39,264 nt of DNA, taken from the NCBI RefSeq assembly GCF_900141905.1, contig NZ_FQZF01000039.1:1-39264 (forward strand), written 5' to 3'. The notes beneath the pieces are model-generated. The model was not told the origin of the DNA, did not search any database, and saw only the letters and a program-made list of their open reading frames with translations. Positions 25,979 to 36,830 of the stretch are shown piece by piece (the first letter of the stretch is position 1; each line of letters starts with the position of its first letter). The position numbers were made by a program, and so were the translations under genes. Origin of the DNA: Muricoccus roseus. GTDB lineage: Bacteria; Pseudomonadota; Alphaproteobacteria; Acetobacterales; Acetobacteraceae.

Positions 25979-27202
25979 CTAATCCCGGCGAAGGAGGAGC
26001 AGGGTTCCGCCCACCGGCGTCCCGCGTTCCTCGCGCAGGACCACCTCCTCCCGCCCGAGCAGGCTCAGCCGCGTTGCCCCGGCCAGGGCGAGCACATGGC
26101 CGGGATCGTGCCGGTAGCGCATGCCTTCGCCCAGTGCGTAGGGCACACCCTGCCCCGTCTCCAGGCTGAAGGCGGCGTGACCGCCGGGGCGCAGCGCGGC
26201 GGCCATGGCGTTCAGCGCGGGGGCGAGGTCGCCGAGATAGTTCAGCACGTCCGAGGCGGCGACGAGGTCGTAGGCGCCGCGATGGGCGACGAGGAACTCC
26301 ACCAGCTCCGCCTCCTCCAGCGCGTCGTAGATGCCGCGCTGGCGGGCCACATCGAGCATGCGGGGGGAGAGGTCCACGCCGGCCATGTGCCGCGCCCAGG
26401 GGCGCAGCGCCTGGCCGGACAGGCCGGTGCCGCAGCCGGCATCCAGCACGTCCAGCGCGGCCTGCGGCATCAGTCCGGCCTGCCGCAGCAGCCCGGCCAG
26501 CGCCTCGGGCGTCTGGTAGCCCAGCGTGCCCGTCAGCTCCGCCTCGAAGCGGGGCGCATAGGTGTCGAACAGGTTCCGTACATAGGCTGCGGGGGGCTTG
26601 GCCGGGGCCTTGCCCTCGCCGAGCGCGGCCATCAGGAAGCGCGCCTGCGCCGCGACATCCCCGCCCGCGGAGAGGGCGCGCCGGGCCGCCTCGGCGGCGG
26701 CGGCATTCGCGCCGCCTTCCCGCAGCCCATGGGCCAGGGCGAGCTGCGCCTCGGGGTCCTGGGGCGTGAGGGCGACGGCCTCGCGCAGATGCGGCATCGC
26801 CTCCCCCACCCGGCCGAGGGCGCAGAGCGCCTGGCCCAGGTTGCGGCGGGAGACGGCATCGCCGGGCCGCTTGGCCACGGCCTTGGTCAGCACATCCACC
26901 GCGCCCTCGAGCTGCCCGGCCTCGGCCAGGGTGGCGCCACGGGCGGCGAGGAAGATCGGGGATTCCGGATCCATCGCCAGGGCGCGGGCCGAGAGGGTGA
27001 GCGCCAGCTCCATGTCCCCGAGCTGCCGGGCCGCGATGCCGAGGAGGTTGGTGGCGTTGGGCTCGTCCGGCACCAGCTCCACGGCTCGGCGATAGAGGGC
27101 GAGCGCGCCCTGGATATCCCCGATCCCATGGCGCGCCGCGCCTTCGCGCACGAAGGCCATGGCCCTCTGCCGGGGGTCCTGGGGCGTGCTAGGCTGCTGC
27201 AT
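25979..27202 (-). CDS. TPR-repeat-containing SAM-dependent methyltransferase
   Basis: 407 residues. About five tetratricopeptide repeats (12-180; A.ALYRRAVELVPDEPNATNLLG is the first) precede a class I methyltransferase domain with SAM motif VLDAGCGTG (252-260), an acidic VDLSPRMLD and an AASDVLNYLGDL block. The layout is that of COG4976 predicted methyltransferases. The substrate is unknown; the TPRs suggest a protein partner. The frame runs upstream to 27346, but the ATG at 27202 has GGAG seven bases ahead and leaves only 22 bases to the divergent OpgC gene. Neighbouring flagellar genes hint at flagellin modification, but nothing in the sequence proves it. Confidence 0.82.
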   Translation of the reverse strand: MQQPSTPQDPRQRAMAFVREGAARHGIGDIQGALALYRRAVELVPDEPNATNLLGIAARQLGDMELALTLSARALAMDPESPIFLAARGATLAEAGQLEGAVDVLTKAVAKRPGDAVSRRNLGQALCALGRVGEAMPHLREAVALTPQDPEAQLALAHGLREGGANAAAAEAARRALSAGGDVAAQARFLMAALGEGKAPAKPPAAYVRNLFDTYAPRFEAELTGTLGYQTPEALAGLLRQAGLMPQAALDVLDAGCGTGLSGQALRPWARHMAGVDLSPRMLDVARQRGIYDALEEAELVEFLVAHRGAYDLVAASDVLNYLGDLAPALNAMAAALRPGGHAAFSLETGQGVPYALGEGMRYRHDPGHVLALAGATRLSLLGREEVVLREERGTPVGGTLLLLRRD

Positions 27203-27224
27203 CGGGTGCTCCGGAAAGGCCGGT

Positions 27225-28367
27225 ATGGGAGGATTGATCCGCCAGGGGCGGGATCTGCGCGTAGATCTCGCGCGCGGGATCGCGCTCTGGTTCATCTTCG
27301 TCGACCACGTCCCCGGCAATGTGCTGGGCCGGCTGACCATCCGCAACGTGCTGCTCTGCGATGCGACGGAGGTGTTCGTGCTCCTGGCCGGCTATGCCGC
27401 GGGCATTGCCTATGGCCGCCAGCTGGAGCGGGAGGGATGGCTGCGTGCGGGCGCCCGGGTCTCGGGGCGGTGCTTCACCCTCTATGTCGCGCACATCTTC
27501 CTCTTCGTGGTCTTCACCGCCCAGGTCGGGTACTCGGCCGCGACGCTCGACGCCAGCGCCTATCTGGACGAGATGCACCTGGACCCCTTCGGGGACCGGC
27601 CCTACCTCGCCCTGCTGCAGGCCCTGCTGCTGGCCTATCAGCCGGCCTTCCTGAATATCCTGCCGCTCTACATCGTGGTGCTCGGGCTGTTCACCCTCGC
27701 GCTGCCCTTGCTGCGCCGCCCGGCCTTGCTGCTCGGCGCTTCGCTGTTGCTCTATGCGGCGGCGCGATGGGTGCCGCTCAACCTGCCCTCCTGGACCGGG
27801 GGCGGCTGGTTCTTCAATCCCTTCGCCTGGCAACTCCTCTTCGCCATCGGCGCGGTGCTGGGTCATGGGGCCACGGCGCCGGGCAAGGGGCTTCCCTGGC
27901 GCCGGCCGGTGGGGGCCGCCTGCCTGCTGGTGCTGCTGCTCTCCTTCGCGGCGACGCTCGTCGTCTATCTCCGGCGGGACCTGATCGGCCTGCTGCCCCT
28001 GCCCGTGGCCACGGTGGTGGATGCGGTGGACAAGTCGGCGCTGCACCCCTTCCGGCTGCTTTCGATCCTGGCCCTCGCCTATCTCGCGGCCCATGCGGTG
28101 CCGCGCGGGGCGCGCTGGCTCAGGGGCGCCGCCGCCCATCCCTTCGTGCTGGCCGGCCAGCAGGGCCTGCCGGTCTTCTGCGCCGGGATCTTCTTCTCCT
28201 TTCTCGGGCGGCTGGCGCTCGAGTGGTCCGAGGATTGGGGGATGCAGCTGGCGGTGAACGCGGCCGGGCTGGGGGCCATGGTGGCAATCGCGGCCATGGT
28301 GGCCTGGTCCCATGCCAAGCCACCCCGCCCCGCCTTGTCCGTTCATCCCGCAACCGATACGGCTTGA
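27225..28367 (+). CDS. OpgC-family membrane acyltransferase
   Basis: 380 residues with about ten hydrophobic helices. The start block RDLRVDLARGIALWFIFVDH with GNVLGRLTIRN and the following DATEVFVLLAGYAAGIAYG are the diagnostic OpgC (PF10129) motifs, with the histidine of VDH as the likely catalytic residue of this acyltransferase superfamily. OpgC proper succinylates osmoregulated periplasmic glucans; no opgG/opgH genes are nearby, so the substrate is open. Start: ATG at 27225 with GGAAAGG about five bases ahead; a TTG-type extension to 27159 is ignored. An SGNH-like gene starts 5 bases after the stop, giving a two-gene unit. Confidence 0.87.
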   Translation: MGGLIRQGRDLRVDLARGIALWFIFVDHVPGNVLGRLTIRNVLLCDATEVFVLLAGYAAGIAYGRQLEREGWLRAGARVSGRCFTLYVAHIFLFVVFTAQVGYSAATLDASAYLDEMHLDPFGDRPYLALLQALLLAYQPAFLNILPLYIVVLGLFTLALPLLRRPALLLGASLLLYAAARWVPLNLPSWTGGGWFFNPFAWQLLFAIGAVLGHGATAPGKGLPWRRPVGAACLLVLLLSFAATLVVYLRRDLIGLLPLPVATVVDAVDKSALHPFRLLSILALAYLAAHAVPRGARWLRGAAAHPFVLAGQQGLPVFCAGIFFSFLGRLALEWSEDWGMQLAVNAAGLGAMVAIAAMVAWSHAKPPRPALSVHPATDTA

Positions 28368-28372
28368 GCGCC

Positions 28373-30464
<2,092 letters not shown>

Positions 30465-30493
30465 CTGTCAGGTCTCCTGGTCTGGGCCGGGGA

Positions 30494-30802
30494 TCAGAAC
30501 TCGCCGATCCGCAGCACCGTCTGGTGCTGGCGGTGGCCGTTCTTGCGGCGGCTGTTCTGCCGGCGGCGCTTCTTGAAGATGATCACCTTGTCGCCGCGGT
30601 TCTGCTCGACGACGGTGGCGGTGATGGAGGCGCCCGGGACGGTCGGCGCGCCGATCTGCAGGCCGTTCTCGCCACCCAGGGCCAGGATGTCGTGGAAGGT
30701 GATGGTGGCGCCGGCCTCGGCGTCCAGCTTCTCCACGGTCAGCACGGCATTGGGGGTCACGCGGTACTGCTTCCCGCCGGTGCGGATCACTGCGTAGGTC
30801 AT
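30494..30802 (-). CDS. rplU: Large ribosomal subunit protein bL21
   Basis: 102 residues: [15 protein letters not shown] at the start, [20 protein letters not shown] near the end, the bL21 signature. The frame is open upstream to 30925, but the ATG at 30802 is the family start. A sigma-70 promoter lies about 95 bases upstream. It heads rplU-rpmA-obgE. Confidence 0.98.
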   Translation of the reverse strand: MTYAVIRTGGKQYRVTPNAVLTVEKLDAEAGATITFHDILALGGENGLQIGAPTVPGASITATVVEQNRGDKVIIFKKRRRQNSRRKNGHRQHQTVLRIGEF

Positions 30803-30895
30803 GGGGATGCGGTCCGCCTTCGTCTCGGCTCTTCGGTCGTGCAAGAACCGGCGGGGCCCGCGCCCGAAACGGGGGGCCTCACCGGAGAGGGGCGG

Positions 30896-30925
30896 CCTAT
30901 AGCGGGCCGGGGGTCCGGGAGTCAA
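30896..30925 (-). promoter_or_regulatory. Sigma-70 promoter of rplU operon
   Basis: On the reverse strand TTGACT (30925-30920), 18 bases, TATAGG (30901-30896). A start near 30889 would give a leader of about 87 nt. In the rest of the 398-base gap 30803-31200 I see no gene or clear structure. Confidence 0.6.
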
Positions 30926-31200
30926 CCATCAGATGGGGCAGGCGACGCGGCGGAGGATAGGGCCGGGCGCCGAGCCGTGCCGTCCGGGCGGCCAGGTCCA
31001 GCTTCGCATCCTCCCCGGCTGCGACGGCGATGACACGCGCGCGGTGCCGGCACGCCGCGCCCGCCGAGCGCCGGCCGTTCTGACGAGGCCGTGAGGCGCG
31101 GGCTTCCCTGCCTTTGCGCCCATGGGCGCCCACACTACCCTCCGCCCGCCATCCGCCGGCGAAGAGGACCGGCGGCCCTTCCTCCCCATCTCGTGGATGC

Positions 31201-32505
31201 GTGCGCGTGCGACTGTTCCCCCTTGCCTTCGCATGGCTGGCCCTCTCTCCCCTTGCGCCGTTGCAGGAGGCATCGGCGCAGCCCGCCGCCCCCTCCCGCC
31301 CCGGACCGGCCGCGGAGGCGGTGGAGCTCATCGAGCAGGACATCCTCTTCGCCCATCACCGGATTCTGGGCACGGAGCCCGATTTCCGCGCCCTGGCCGA
31401 ACTGGCCGTGGACAGCCGCCCGCCGCCGGCCCGCCCGCCACGCGACCCCGAGCGGGAACGGCGATACCTCATCACCCTCGCGGAGCGGAAGCTGAAGGCG
31501 GAGTTCGGCGCCTTCGACATGGGCCGCGTGTTCAGCCTGCGCGTGGGCACCGACATCCTGGGGCATGACGCGGAGCGGGGCGGCATCCCGCTTCGCACCG
31601 GGGCGCTGCGGGGCATCTCCATGCGCAACGCGGCGGACCGGAACCTGGGCTTCACCCTGCGGTTCCGGAACGGCGCCGCCATCGGCACGATTCCCACCAC
31701 CGATGCGGACGCCGCGGCCGCCATGCTGCAACGCGCCCGCCTCGCCTCACTGGGCGACTGGGCCGGGCGCGGCGTGCTGACCATCCGCTTCGTGCTCGCC
31801 GCCTCGCTGCCCCTGCTCCCCGAGATGGGCGATGCCCCCGTGCTCGCCGAGATCGTCTCCGCCGAAGTGGAGGCGGAATCCGGGATGCGGCTCCACAGCT
31901 TTGCCTCGGTCGGCTCCCGCCAGGCCGCCGCCGCCGCGCGGCGCGTGGGAACACCGGCCCTGGCGGCGGCGGACCTCTCCGGCCTGCGGATCGGCATGCC
32001 TCTGGCCCAGGCCGGAGAGGTCGCGCTCCGCCATTATCCGGAGGCGCGCCCGACGGGCTTCTATGCCGACCTGCCCGAGGCAGCCACGCGCGGCGCCCGC
32101 GAGCCGAAATGCTCCAGCGGCCTCGTCGCCGATCTGCGCGCCTTCGACCTGCCGCTCGCGCCCGAGGATTCCTACGGCGCCTGCATCACGTTCCAGGCGG
32201 ATGATCCCGCCGGGGCCATGGCCGGGCATGTGGGAGAGGTGCAGGAGCTGCGCTTCCTGCCGGAGCTGACGCCCGAGGCGCTGCGCCGGGAGCTGGAGCA
32301 GCGCTTCGGCCAGCCCGTGGCCGAGTTGCCGACAGGCCAGCTTCTCTGGATCGGGCGGGATGCGGAAGCGGGCGCGCGCTCGGGGCTGCTCGAATTGCAG
32401 GCGGAGTTCGTCTCCCTCGCCGAAGGTGGCCCTCGGCGCGAGCCCGGCTCCCTGCTGACCCTCACGCTCCGGCGGCGGGCCGTGCCGGCCGGCGAGGAGA
32501 GCTGA
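31201..32505 (+). CDS. Exported protein of unknown function
   Basis: 434 residues; not recognised. A basic start and hydrophobic core (VRVRLFPLAFAWLALSPLAP) ending ASAQ form a signal peptide, so the protein is periplasmic or beyond. The mature part has a first segment with an E-x-I-E-Q-D-I motif and repeated 'DMGRVFSLRVGTD / GLRIGMPLAQAGEVALRHYP' type blocks, the second resembling the small G-M-x-x-x-E-x domains of some secreted proteins. No catalytic signature is visible. Start choice: GTG at 31201 (alternative GTG 31207), without a clear ribosome binding site; upstream frame to 31114 would bury the signal. It stands alone between the rplU leader and the D,D-carboxypeptidase. Confidence 0.65.
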   Translation: MRVRLFPLAFAWLALSPLAPLQEASAQPAAPSRPGPAAEAVELIEQDILFAHHRILGTEPDFRALAELAVDSRPPPARPPRDPERERRYLITLAERKLKAEFGAFDMGRVFSLRVGTDILGHDAERGGIPLRTGALRGISMRNAADRNLGFTLRFRNGAAIGTIPTTDADAAAAMLQRARLASLGDWAGRGVLTIRFVLAASLPLLPEMGDAPVLAEIVSAEVEAESGMRLHSFASVGSRQAAAAARRVGTPALAAADLSGLRIGMPLAQAGEVALRHYPEARPTGFYADLPEAATRGAREPKCSSGLVADLRAFDLPLAPEDSYGACITFQADDPAGAMAGHVGEVQELRFLPELTPEALRRELEQRFGQPVAELPTGQLLWIGRDAEAGARSGLLELQAEFVSLAEGGPRREPGSLLTLTLRRRAVPAGEES

Positions 32506-32898
32506 GCGTCCGGGCGGCGAAGCCTCGCGCCCCGCGGTCACAATTCGACACAGCACGCTCCGCCGGCGGCGGCAACGCGGCCGCTGCAGCGTTGCGCGAC
32601 GCGGCCTGCGCCGCTGCGCGAGATGGCGGCGTGTCTGCAATAACCCTGATAGCGCAACGGCTTTTCGGAAGCTGTGCGCCACGCGGCGCTTTCATCGCTG
32701 CGGCGGATATGCATGCTCGGCCGCGCAGGTGCCATCCAGCCGCGCAGCGGCACCTGACGGGCAAGGATAGCCCGGCCCTTCGCAGGGCCGGATCGGTCCC
32801 CTTTGCCCGCGGGTGCCGGGGGGCGCCCTTGCGCAGGATGGGGGGACCTGCCGATGCCGCATGCCGGACACCGGACCGGTTGCCGCGCGCGTGCCGCG
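32506..32898. other. Gene-free spacer with several inverted repeats
   Basis: I see no convincing gene. Hairpins include a 7-bp stem with loop TTCGCA at 32772-32791 and a CAGGTGCC/GGCACCTG pair near 32729-32759 that competes with an inner GCCGC/GCGGC stem. The region between 32630 and 32700 is slightly less GC-rich and could hold the promoter of the following D,D-carboxypeptidase gene. Confidence 0.4.
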
Positions 32899-34113
32899 AT
32901 GCGGCGCCTGGGCGCGATGATCGCTACCGTTTCAATCCTGGTCGCGGGGGAAGCCCTCGCCCAGATCGGGGACAGCCGCTACGCCGCCTTCGTGCAGGAT
33001 GCGGCCACCGGAGAGGTGCTGCTGGCGATCGATGCGGATGAGCCGCGCTACCCCGCCTCGCTGACGAAGATGATGACGCTCTACCTCACCTTCGAAGCCC
33101 TGCAGCGCGGCTCGATCCGCGAGACGACGCCGCTGCGCGTCTCCCGCCATGCCGCCTCTATGGAGCCTTCCAAGCTCTGGCTCCGCGCCGGCTCGACGAT
33201 CCGCGTGCGCGATGCCGTCATGGCGCTCGTCACGAAATCGGCCAATGACGCGGCGGTGACGCTCGCCGAGCGGATCGGCAAGGGCAGCGAGGCGCAGTTC
33301 GCGGCGATGATGACGCGCAGGGCGCGCGCCCTCGGCATGTCCCGCACCACCTTCCGCAACGCCTCGGGCCTGCCCGATCCGCGCCAGGTCACCACGGCGC
33401 GCGACATGGCGATCCTGAGCCGCCGGCTGATCCAGGACTTCCCCGAACGCTACGCCTATTTCAGCGCAACCGGCTTCTCCTGGCGCGGCAGCCACATGCC
33501 GAACCACAACCGTCTGCTCACGCGCTACGAAGGGGCGGATGGCATCAAGACCGGCTATATCCGCGCCAGCGGCTTCAACCTGGCGGCCAGCGCCATGCGG
33601 GACGGGCACCGCCTCGTGGCGGTGATGTTCGGCGGCAGCACGGGGCAGGAGCGCGACGAGCATGTGATGTCGCTGCTCGACCGCGGCTTCGACGACCTGG
33701 CGCGCGGCGGGCCCGGCGGGGTGCTGATGGCGCGGCGCGGCAACGGGTTGCGGCTGGTGGGCAGCGCGAATGCCGCCTCCATGCTGCCCGCGCCGCGCCG
33801 CGTCGTCCCTTCCGTCCCTACCCCGCCGCAGGAGGCGGTCCGCCCGGCCCGGCGCGCGTCGCAAGCCGCGCGCAGGCCTGCCCCAGGCCGGGATTGGGCG
33901 GTTCAGGTCGGGGCCTATGCCGAACGCGGCGTCGCCCAGTCCGCGGCGCGCCGCGCCGCGAGCCGTGGCGGGCGAACCGAGATCCGGCGCGTGCGCGTGC
34001 GGGGGCGTTGGCTCTGGCGCTCCCGTGTGGGGGGTCTTTCGGCCGCGCAGGCCCGGAGTGCCTGCCGCGCGGTGCGGGGCGGGTGCATCGTCATCCCCGG
34101 CCGGCGGAGTTGA
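32899..34113 (+). CDS. D-alanyl-D-alanine carboxypeptidase with SPOR domain
   Basis: 404 residues. After a signal peptide (about 1-22), an S11 serine peptidase domain shows the three penicillin-binding motifs: S54-L-T-K57, S114-A-N116 and K217-T-G219. It trims the terminal D-alanine from peptidoglycan stem peptides in the periplasm. After a proline/arginine-rich linker comes a SPOR domain (about 331-404, DWAVQVGAYAERGVAQ), which binds glycan strands lacking stem peptides at division sites. A C-terminal amphipathic anchor, as in E. coli DacA, is replaced by the SPOR. The frame is open upstream to 32803; the ATG at 32899 starts the signal peptide. Confidence 0.92.
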   Translation: MRRLGAMIATVSILVAGEALAQIGDSRYAAFVQDAATGEVLLAIDADEPRYPASLTKMMTLYLTFEALQRGSIRETTPLRVSRHAASMEPSKLWLRAGSTIRVRDAVMALVTKSANDAAVTLAERIGKGSEAQFAAMMTRRARALGMSRTTFRNASGLPDPRQVTTARDMAILSRRLIQDFPERYAYFSATGFSWRGSHMPNHNRLLTRYEGADGIKTGYIRASGFNLAASAMRDGHRLVAVMFGGSTGQERDEHVMSLLDRGFDDLARGGPGGVLMARRGNGLRLVGSANAASMLPAPRRVVPSVPTPPQEAVRPARRASQAARRPAPGRDWAVQVGAYAERGVAQSAARRAASRGGRTEIRRVRVRGRWLWRSRVGGLSAAQARSACRAVRGGCIVIPGRRS

Positions 34114-34274
34114 GCCAGTTCATGGCGGTACGCTTCTGTTCTGAGCTGTTGGTTCGGAGCGGCGCGCGTGGAGTGGCCCCATCGGATCGCTAACCGGTCC
34201 GACCGGGAGGCCGTGGATCTCTGGATCATGAGTGTCCTGGACATGCATCTCTGACCCGCCTGCCCCAGCCTGCC

Positions 34275-34304
34275 TTGACGAGGCCCTCCTCCCCTCGCTA
34301 GGAC
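34275..34304 (+). promoter_or_regulatory. Sigma-70-type promoter of tRNA-Ser
   Basis: TTGACG (34275-34280), 18 bases, TAGGAC (34299-34304). The predicted start lies some seven bases before the mature tRNA 5' end. The -10 box is weak. Confidence 0.45.
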
Positions 34305-34317
34305 CCGCCTGCGGCTT

Positions 34318-34408
<91 letters not shown>

Positions 34409-34532
34409 CTTACATTCCCAAACAGCCCCACCCGATCCCAATATTTCCTAGACTTCCTCGGAAATTGGCTCCATCTGTTCCCCTCGGAGCAGGTCGGTTG
34501 TCCCATGCAGTCCCGCCCGTTCTCCGTTTTTT

Positions 34533-34571
34533 CCGGGTAAGGAACCGGGTAATCTGACGGGCAACCGGGTA
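34533..34571 (+). repeat. Three direct repeats CCGGGTAA before the integrase
   Basis: Copies at 34533-34540, 34545-34552 and 34564-34571, the last two within the longer AACCGGGTAAT. They lie between tRNA-Ser and the integrase start. Such short iterated sites near attL are typical arm-type sites bound by the N-terminal domain of P4-like integrases (inference). Confidence 0.6.
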
Positions 34572-34585
34572 ATGGAGGGCTGAGG

Positions 34586-35902
34586 GTGCTGACGGACCGC
34601 CAGGTGAAGGCCGCGGCGCCCCGCGAGAAGCTGTATCGCCTGCCTGATGGCGACGGCCTGCGCCTGCAGGTGATGCCCAGCGGCTCCAAGCTCTGGCACT
34701 ACCGCTACGAGATCGGCGGCAAGGAGAAGACCCTCTCCATCGGCACCTATCCCGAGGTCTCGCTGGCCCGGGCGCGCGAGGAGCGCGACGCGGCGCGGGC
34801 GCTGGTGCGGCAGGGGCGCGACCCCAGCATCGAGAAGAAGCTCCGGCGCGTCGCCCAGATCGCTGCGTCGGGCGTCACCTTCGAGACGGTGGCGCGGGCC
34901 TGGCACGACCAGGCGAAGGGCGCCTGGGCCGCCCGCCATGCGTGGGACGTGCTCAACAGCCTGGAGGCGGATGTCTTCCCCACCCTGGGTCCCCTCCCCC
35001 TCGCCGAGATCACGCCGCCCATGGTGCTGTCCGTGCTGCGCGCCATCGAGGCCCGGCCGGCGATCGAGACGGCGCACCGGGTCCGCCAGCGGATCTCGGC
35101 CGTGTTCGTCCACGCCATCGCCACGGGCCAGGCCGAGGCGGACCCGGCCGCCGTCGTGAAGGCCGCGCTGCGCCCGGTGAAGCGCGGCCGCCAGCCCGCC
35201 CTGATCTCCCTCGAGGAGGTCCGCGAGGTGCTGCGCGCCACCGGCGCCGAGGCGGCCTCGCCCGTGACGCGCCTCGCCATGCGATGGCACGCCCTGACCG
35301 CGGCGCGTCCGGGCGAGACGGCGGGGGCGCGCTGGTCCGAGCTGGTGGATCTGGACGGCGCCGAGCCGCGCTGGGTGATCCCGAAGGAGCGGATGAAGGG
35401 GCGCGAGGAGAAGAAGCGGGAGCACGTCGTGCCCCTGACGCCCGAGGCGGTGGCGATCACGAAGGTGCTGTGGGACCTGACGGGCCGGTCGCCCTTCATG
35501 TTCCCCAACGCCCGCCATGCTCACCGGCCGATGAGCGAGAACGCGCTGGGCTATCTGCTCAACCGGGCTGGCTTCCACGGCCGCCATGTCCCGCATGGCT
35601 GGCGCGCCGCCTTCTCCTCGATCATGAACGAGCGCTTCCTCGCTGACCGCGCCGTGATCGACCTGATGTTGGCGCATGTGCCGAAGGACAAGGTCGAGGC
35701 GGCCTACAACCGGGCCGAGCACATAGCGCGGCGCCGGGAGCTGGCGCAGGCCTGGGCCAACCTGCTGCTGGACGGCATGCCGGCTCCGGAGGAGCTGCTC
35801 GACGGGCCTCGGCGGAACGTCAGCCGCGCCTCGGCAATTCCATTGGGCCAGGACGAGCCGGTGGTGATCCAGCGGCATGGCCGCCTCTTGCAAGTGGCCT
35901 GA
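34586..35902 (+). CDS. int: P4-type tyrosine integrase
   Basis: 438 residues. The N-terminal arm-binding DUF4102-type domain (1-90, [22 protein letters not shown], then [14 protein letters not shown]) is followed by a core-binding region and a catalytic domain with R241 (TAARPGE), H337-G-W-R340, H364 and nucleophile Y374 (EAAYNRAEH). All tyrosine recombinase residues are present, so it should be active. It integrates or excises DNA at tRNA genes. It starts at a GTG with GGAGGG six bases ahead, 178 bases after tRNA-Ser. It marks the left end of an island; base composition falls after its stop. Confidence 0.95.
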   Translation: MLTDRQVKAAAPREKLYRLPDGDGLRLQVMPSGSKLWHYRYEIGGKEKTLSIGTYPEVSLARAREERDAARALVRQGRDPSIEKKLRRVAQIAASGVTFETVARAWHDQAKGAWAARHAWDVLNSLEADVFPTLGPLPLAEITPPMVLSVLRAIEARPAIETAHRVRQRISAVFVHAIATGQAEADPAAVVKAALRPVKRGRQPALISLEEVREVLRATGAEAASPVTRLAMRWHALTAARPGETAGARWSELVDLDGAEPRWVIPKERMKGREEKKREHVVPLTPEAVAITKVLWDLTGRSPFMFPNARHAHRPMSENALGYLLNRAGFHGRHVPHGWRAAFSSIMNERFLADRAVIDLMLAHVPKDKVEAAYNRAEHIARRRELAQAWANLLLDGMPAPEELLDGPRRNVSRASAIPLGQDEPVVIQRHGRLLQVA

Positions 35903-36174
35903 ACCAGTTCCGGACTGCCGTAGTCCAGAGCACGTGATGCGCCGCTGCCCGCTGGGTAGCGAGGCTCCCCGCACTGGCGTCTCGTCGAGGCCTAAAAACG
36001 ACAGCTCGCTCCCGTAATGGACACGGAAGAGTGCTTGCGTACGCACTGTGCCGCATGGTCGCGAGTAACCAATTAGCACATGGACTACCCGCTTAGAATC
36101 TCTCCGTTCCGAGCTGTAGGTAGGCCTACGCTGCAATACCGGCTTTCCGGCGATTTCCAGAAAGGAGATCCGCG

Positions 36175-36441
36175 ATGCGACGTGAGCATGAGGCTGAGTT
36201 GTCCGACCGCCTCGCTGAGGAACGCAGCGAAGGCGAAGGAATGCCAGAGCACCCTTCCAAGGCTCAAGATCCCGTACGTTGGGATGCTGAGCGTAGCACA
36301 AGGGTGTCGCCATCTTCTCCTGCTCGGCACGTCGGCCACGGGGCGTTGCTCGGACTAGCGTTGCTCTCCTTCGGGATGCTTGCAGTGCTTTCATCCGCAC
36401 GTGGGATCATCCGCTCGATGAAGTATGGACGCCGTCGATAG
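36175..36441 (+). CDS. Small membrane protein of the island
   Basis: 88 residues; not recognised. A charged cytosolic N-terminal half (HEAELSDRLAEERSEGEGMPEHP) is followed by one hydrophobic helix (about 55-75, ALLGLALLSFGMLAVLSS) and a basic end (YGRRR), so a single-pass inner-membrane protein. A textbook ribosome binding site AAAGGAGA lies 6 bases before the ATG, which supports reality despite the short length. It is the first gene after the integrase on the same strand. The 272 bases before it hold no other gene. Its stop is within the first copy of a 20-base tandem repeat. Confidence 0.6.
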   Translation: MRREHEAELSDRLAEERSEGEGMPEHPSKAQDPVRWDAERSTRVSPSSPARHVGHGALLGLALLSFGMLAVLSSARGIIRSMKYGRRR

Positions 36442-36479
36442 CCCTTGCATCGCCGCACAAGCCCTTGCATCGCCGCACA
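36440..36479 (+). repeat. Perfect 20-base tandem duplication
   Basis: The unit at 36440-36459 (starting AGCCCTTGCATC) is repeated without change at 36460-36479. It begins at the last two bases of the preceding gene's stop codon, so it lies in the spacer. Confidence 0.9.
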
Positions 36480-36551
36480 GTGCTTCGTCGGTAGATCGGC
36501 AGACACCGGGCAGACGGGGCGATACCCACAGCCAAGTTCGAGGAAACCACC

Positions 36552-36686
36552 GTGCCCAAGAACCTGAAACGCGGGAATCGCGAAGCCAAGAAGCCGAAGC
36601 AGCCCAAGACAAAGGTGACTGTCGCGAACTCGATCTTCACGGCAGCACACGCAAAGGCACCGCCAACAGCGCCAACGAAGGGCTAA
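36552..36686 (+). CDS. Conserved-looking 44-residue basic protein
   Basis: 44 residues from a GTG: VPKNLKRGNREAKKPKQPK, then a short T/V/A-rich part ending APPTAPTKG. The lysine-rich N-terminal segment PKNLKRGNREAKKPKQ matches, from memory, a small conserved proteobacterial protein of unknown function. GAGGAAA about seven bases before the GTG serves as ribosome binding site. The high positive charge suggests nucleic-acid or membrane contact (inference). It lies between the small membrane protein and the 173-residue gene on the same strand. Confidence 0.6.
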   Translation: MPKNLKRGNREAKKPKQPKTKVTVANSIFTAAHAKAPPTAPTKG

Positions 36687-36830
36687 GACCGTCTCGAGAT
36701 CGTCCTCATGGGTGGACAACGGTGCGGGCAGCCAGGTGAGCCCAACTCAGGGCAGGTGCCACACCCGGACCATTGAAGGTGAACGTGACGCCCGCGATTT
36801 CGCAGAACGCACGACGAGGGGATCGGGATA

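Noticed and set aside
25973-28372. A very long plus-strand frame (over 1000 codons) ending in the SGNH gene
   Set aside because: Its first 800 codons are antisense to the methyltransferase or out of frame with OpgC; only the last 245 codons, with a signal peptide, are a gene.
36425-36739. A 104-codon frame across the 20-base repeat
   Set aside because: No ribosome binding site; it overlaps the end of one supported gene and the whole of the 44-residue gene in another frame, and its composition is not protein-like.
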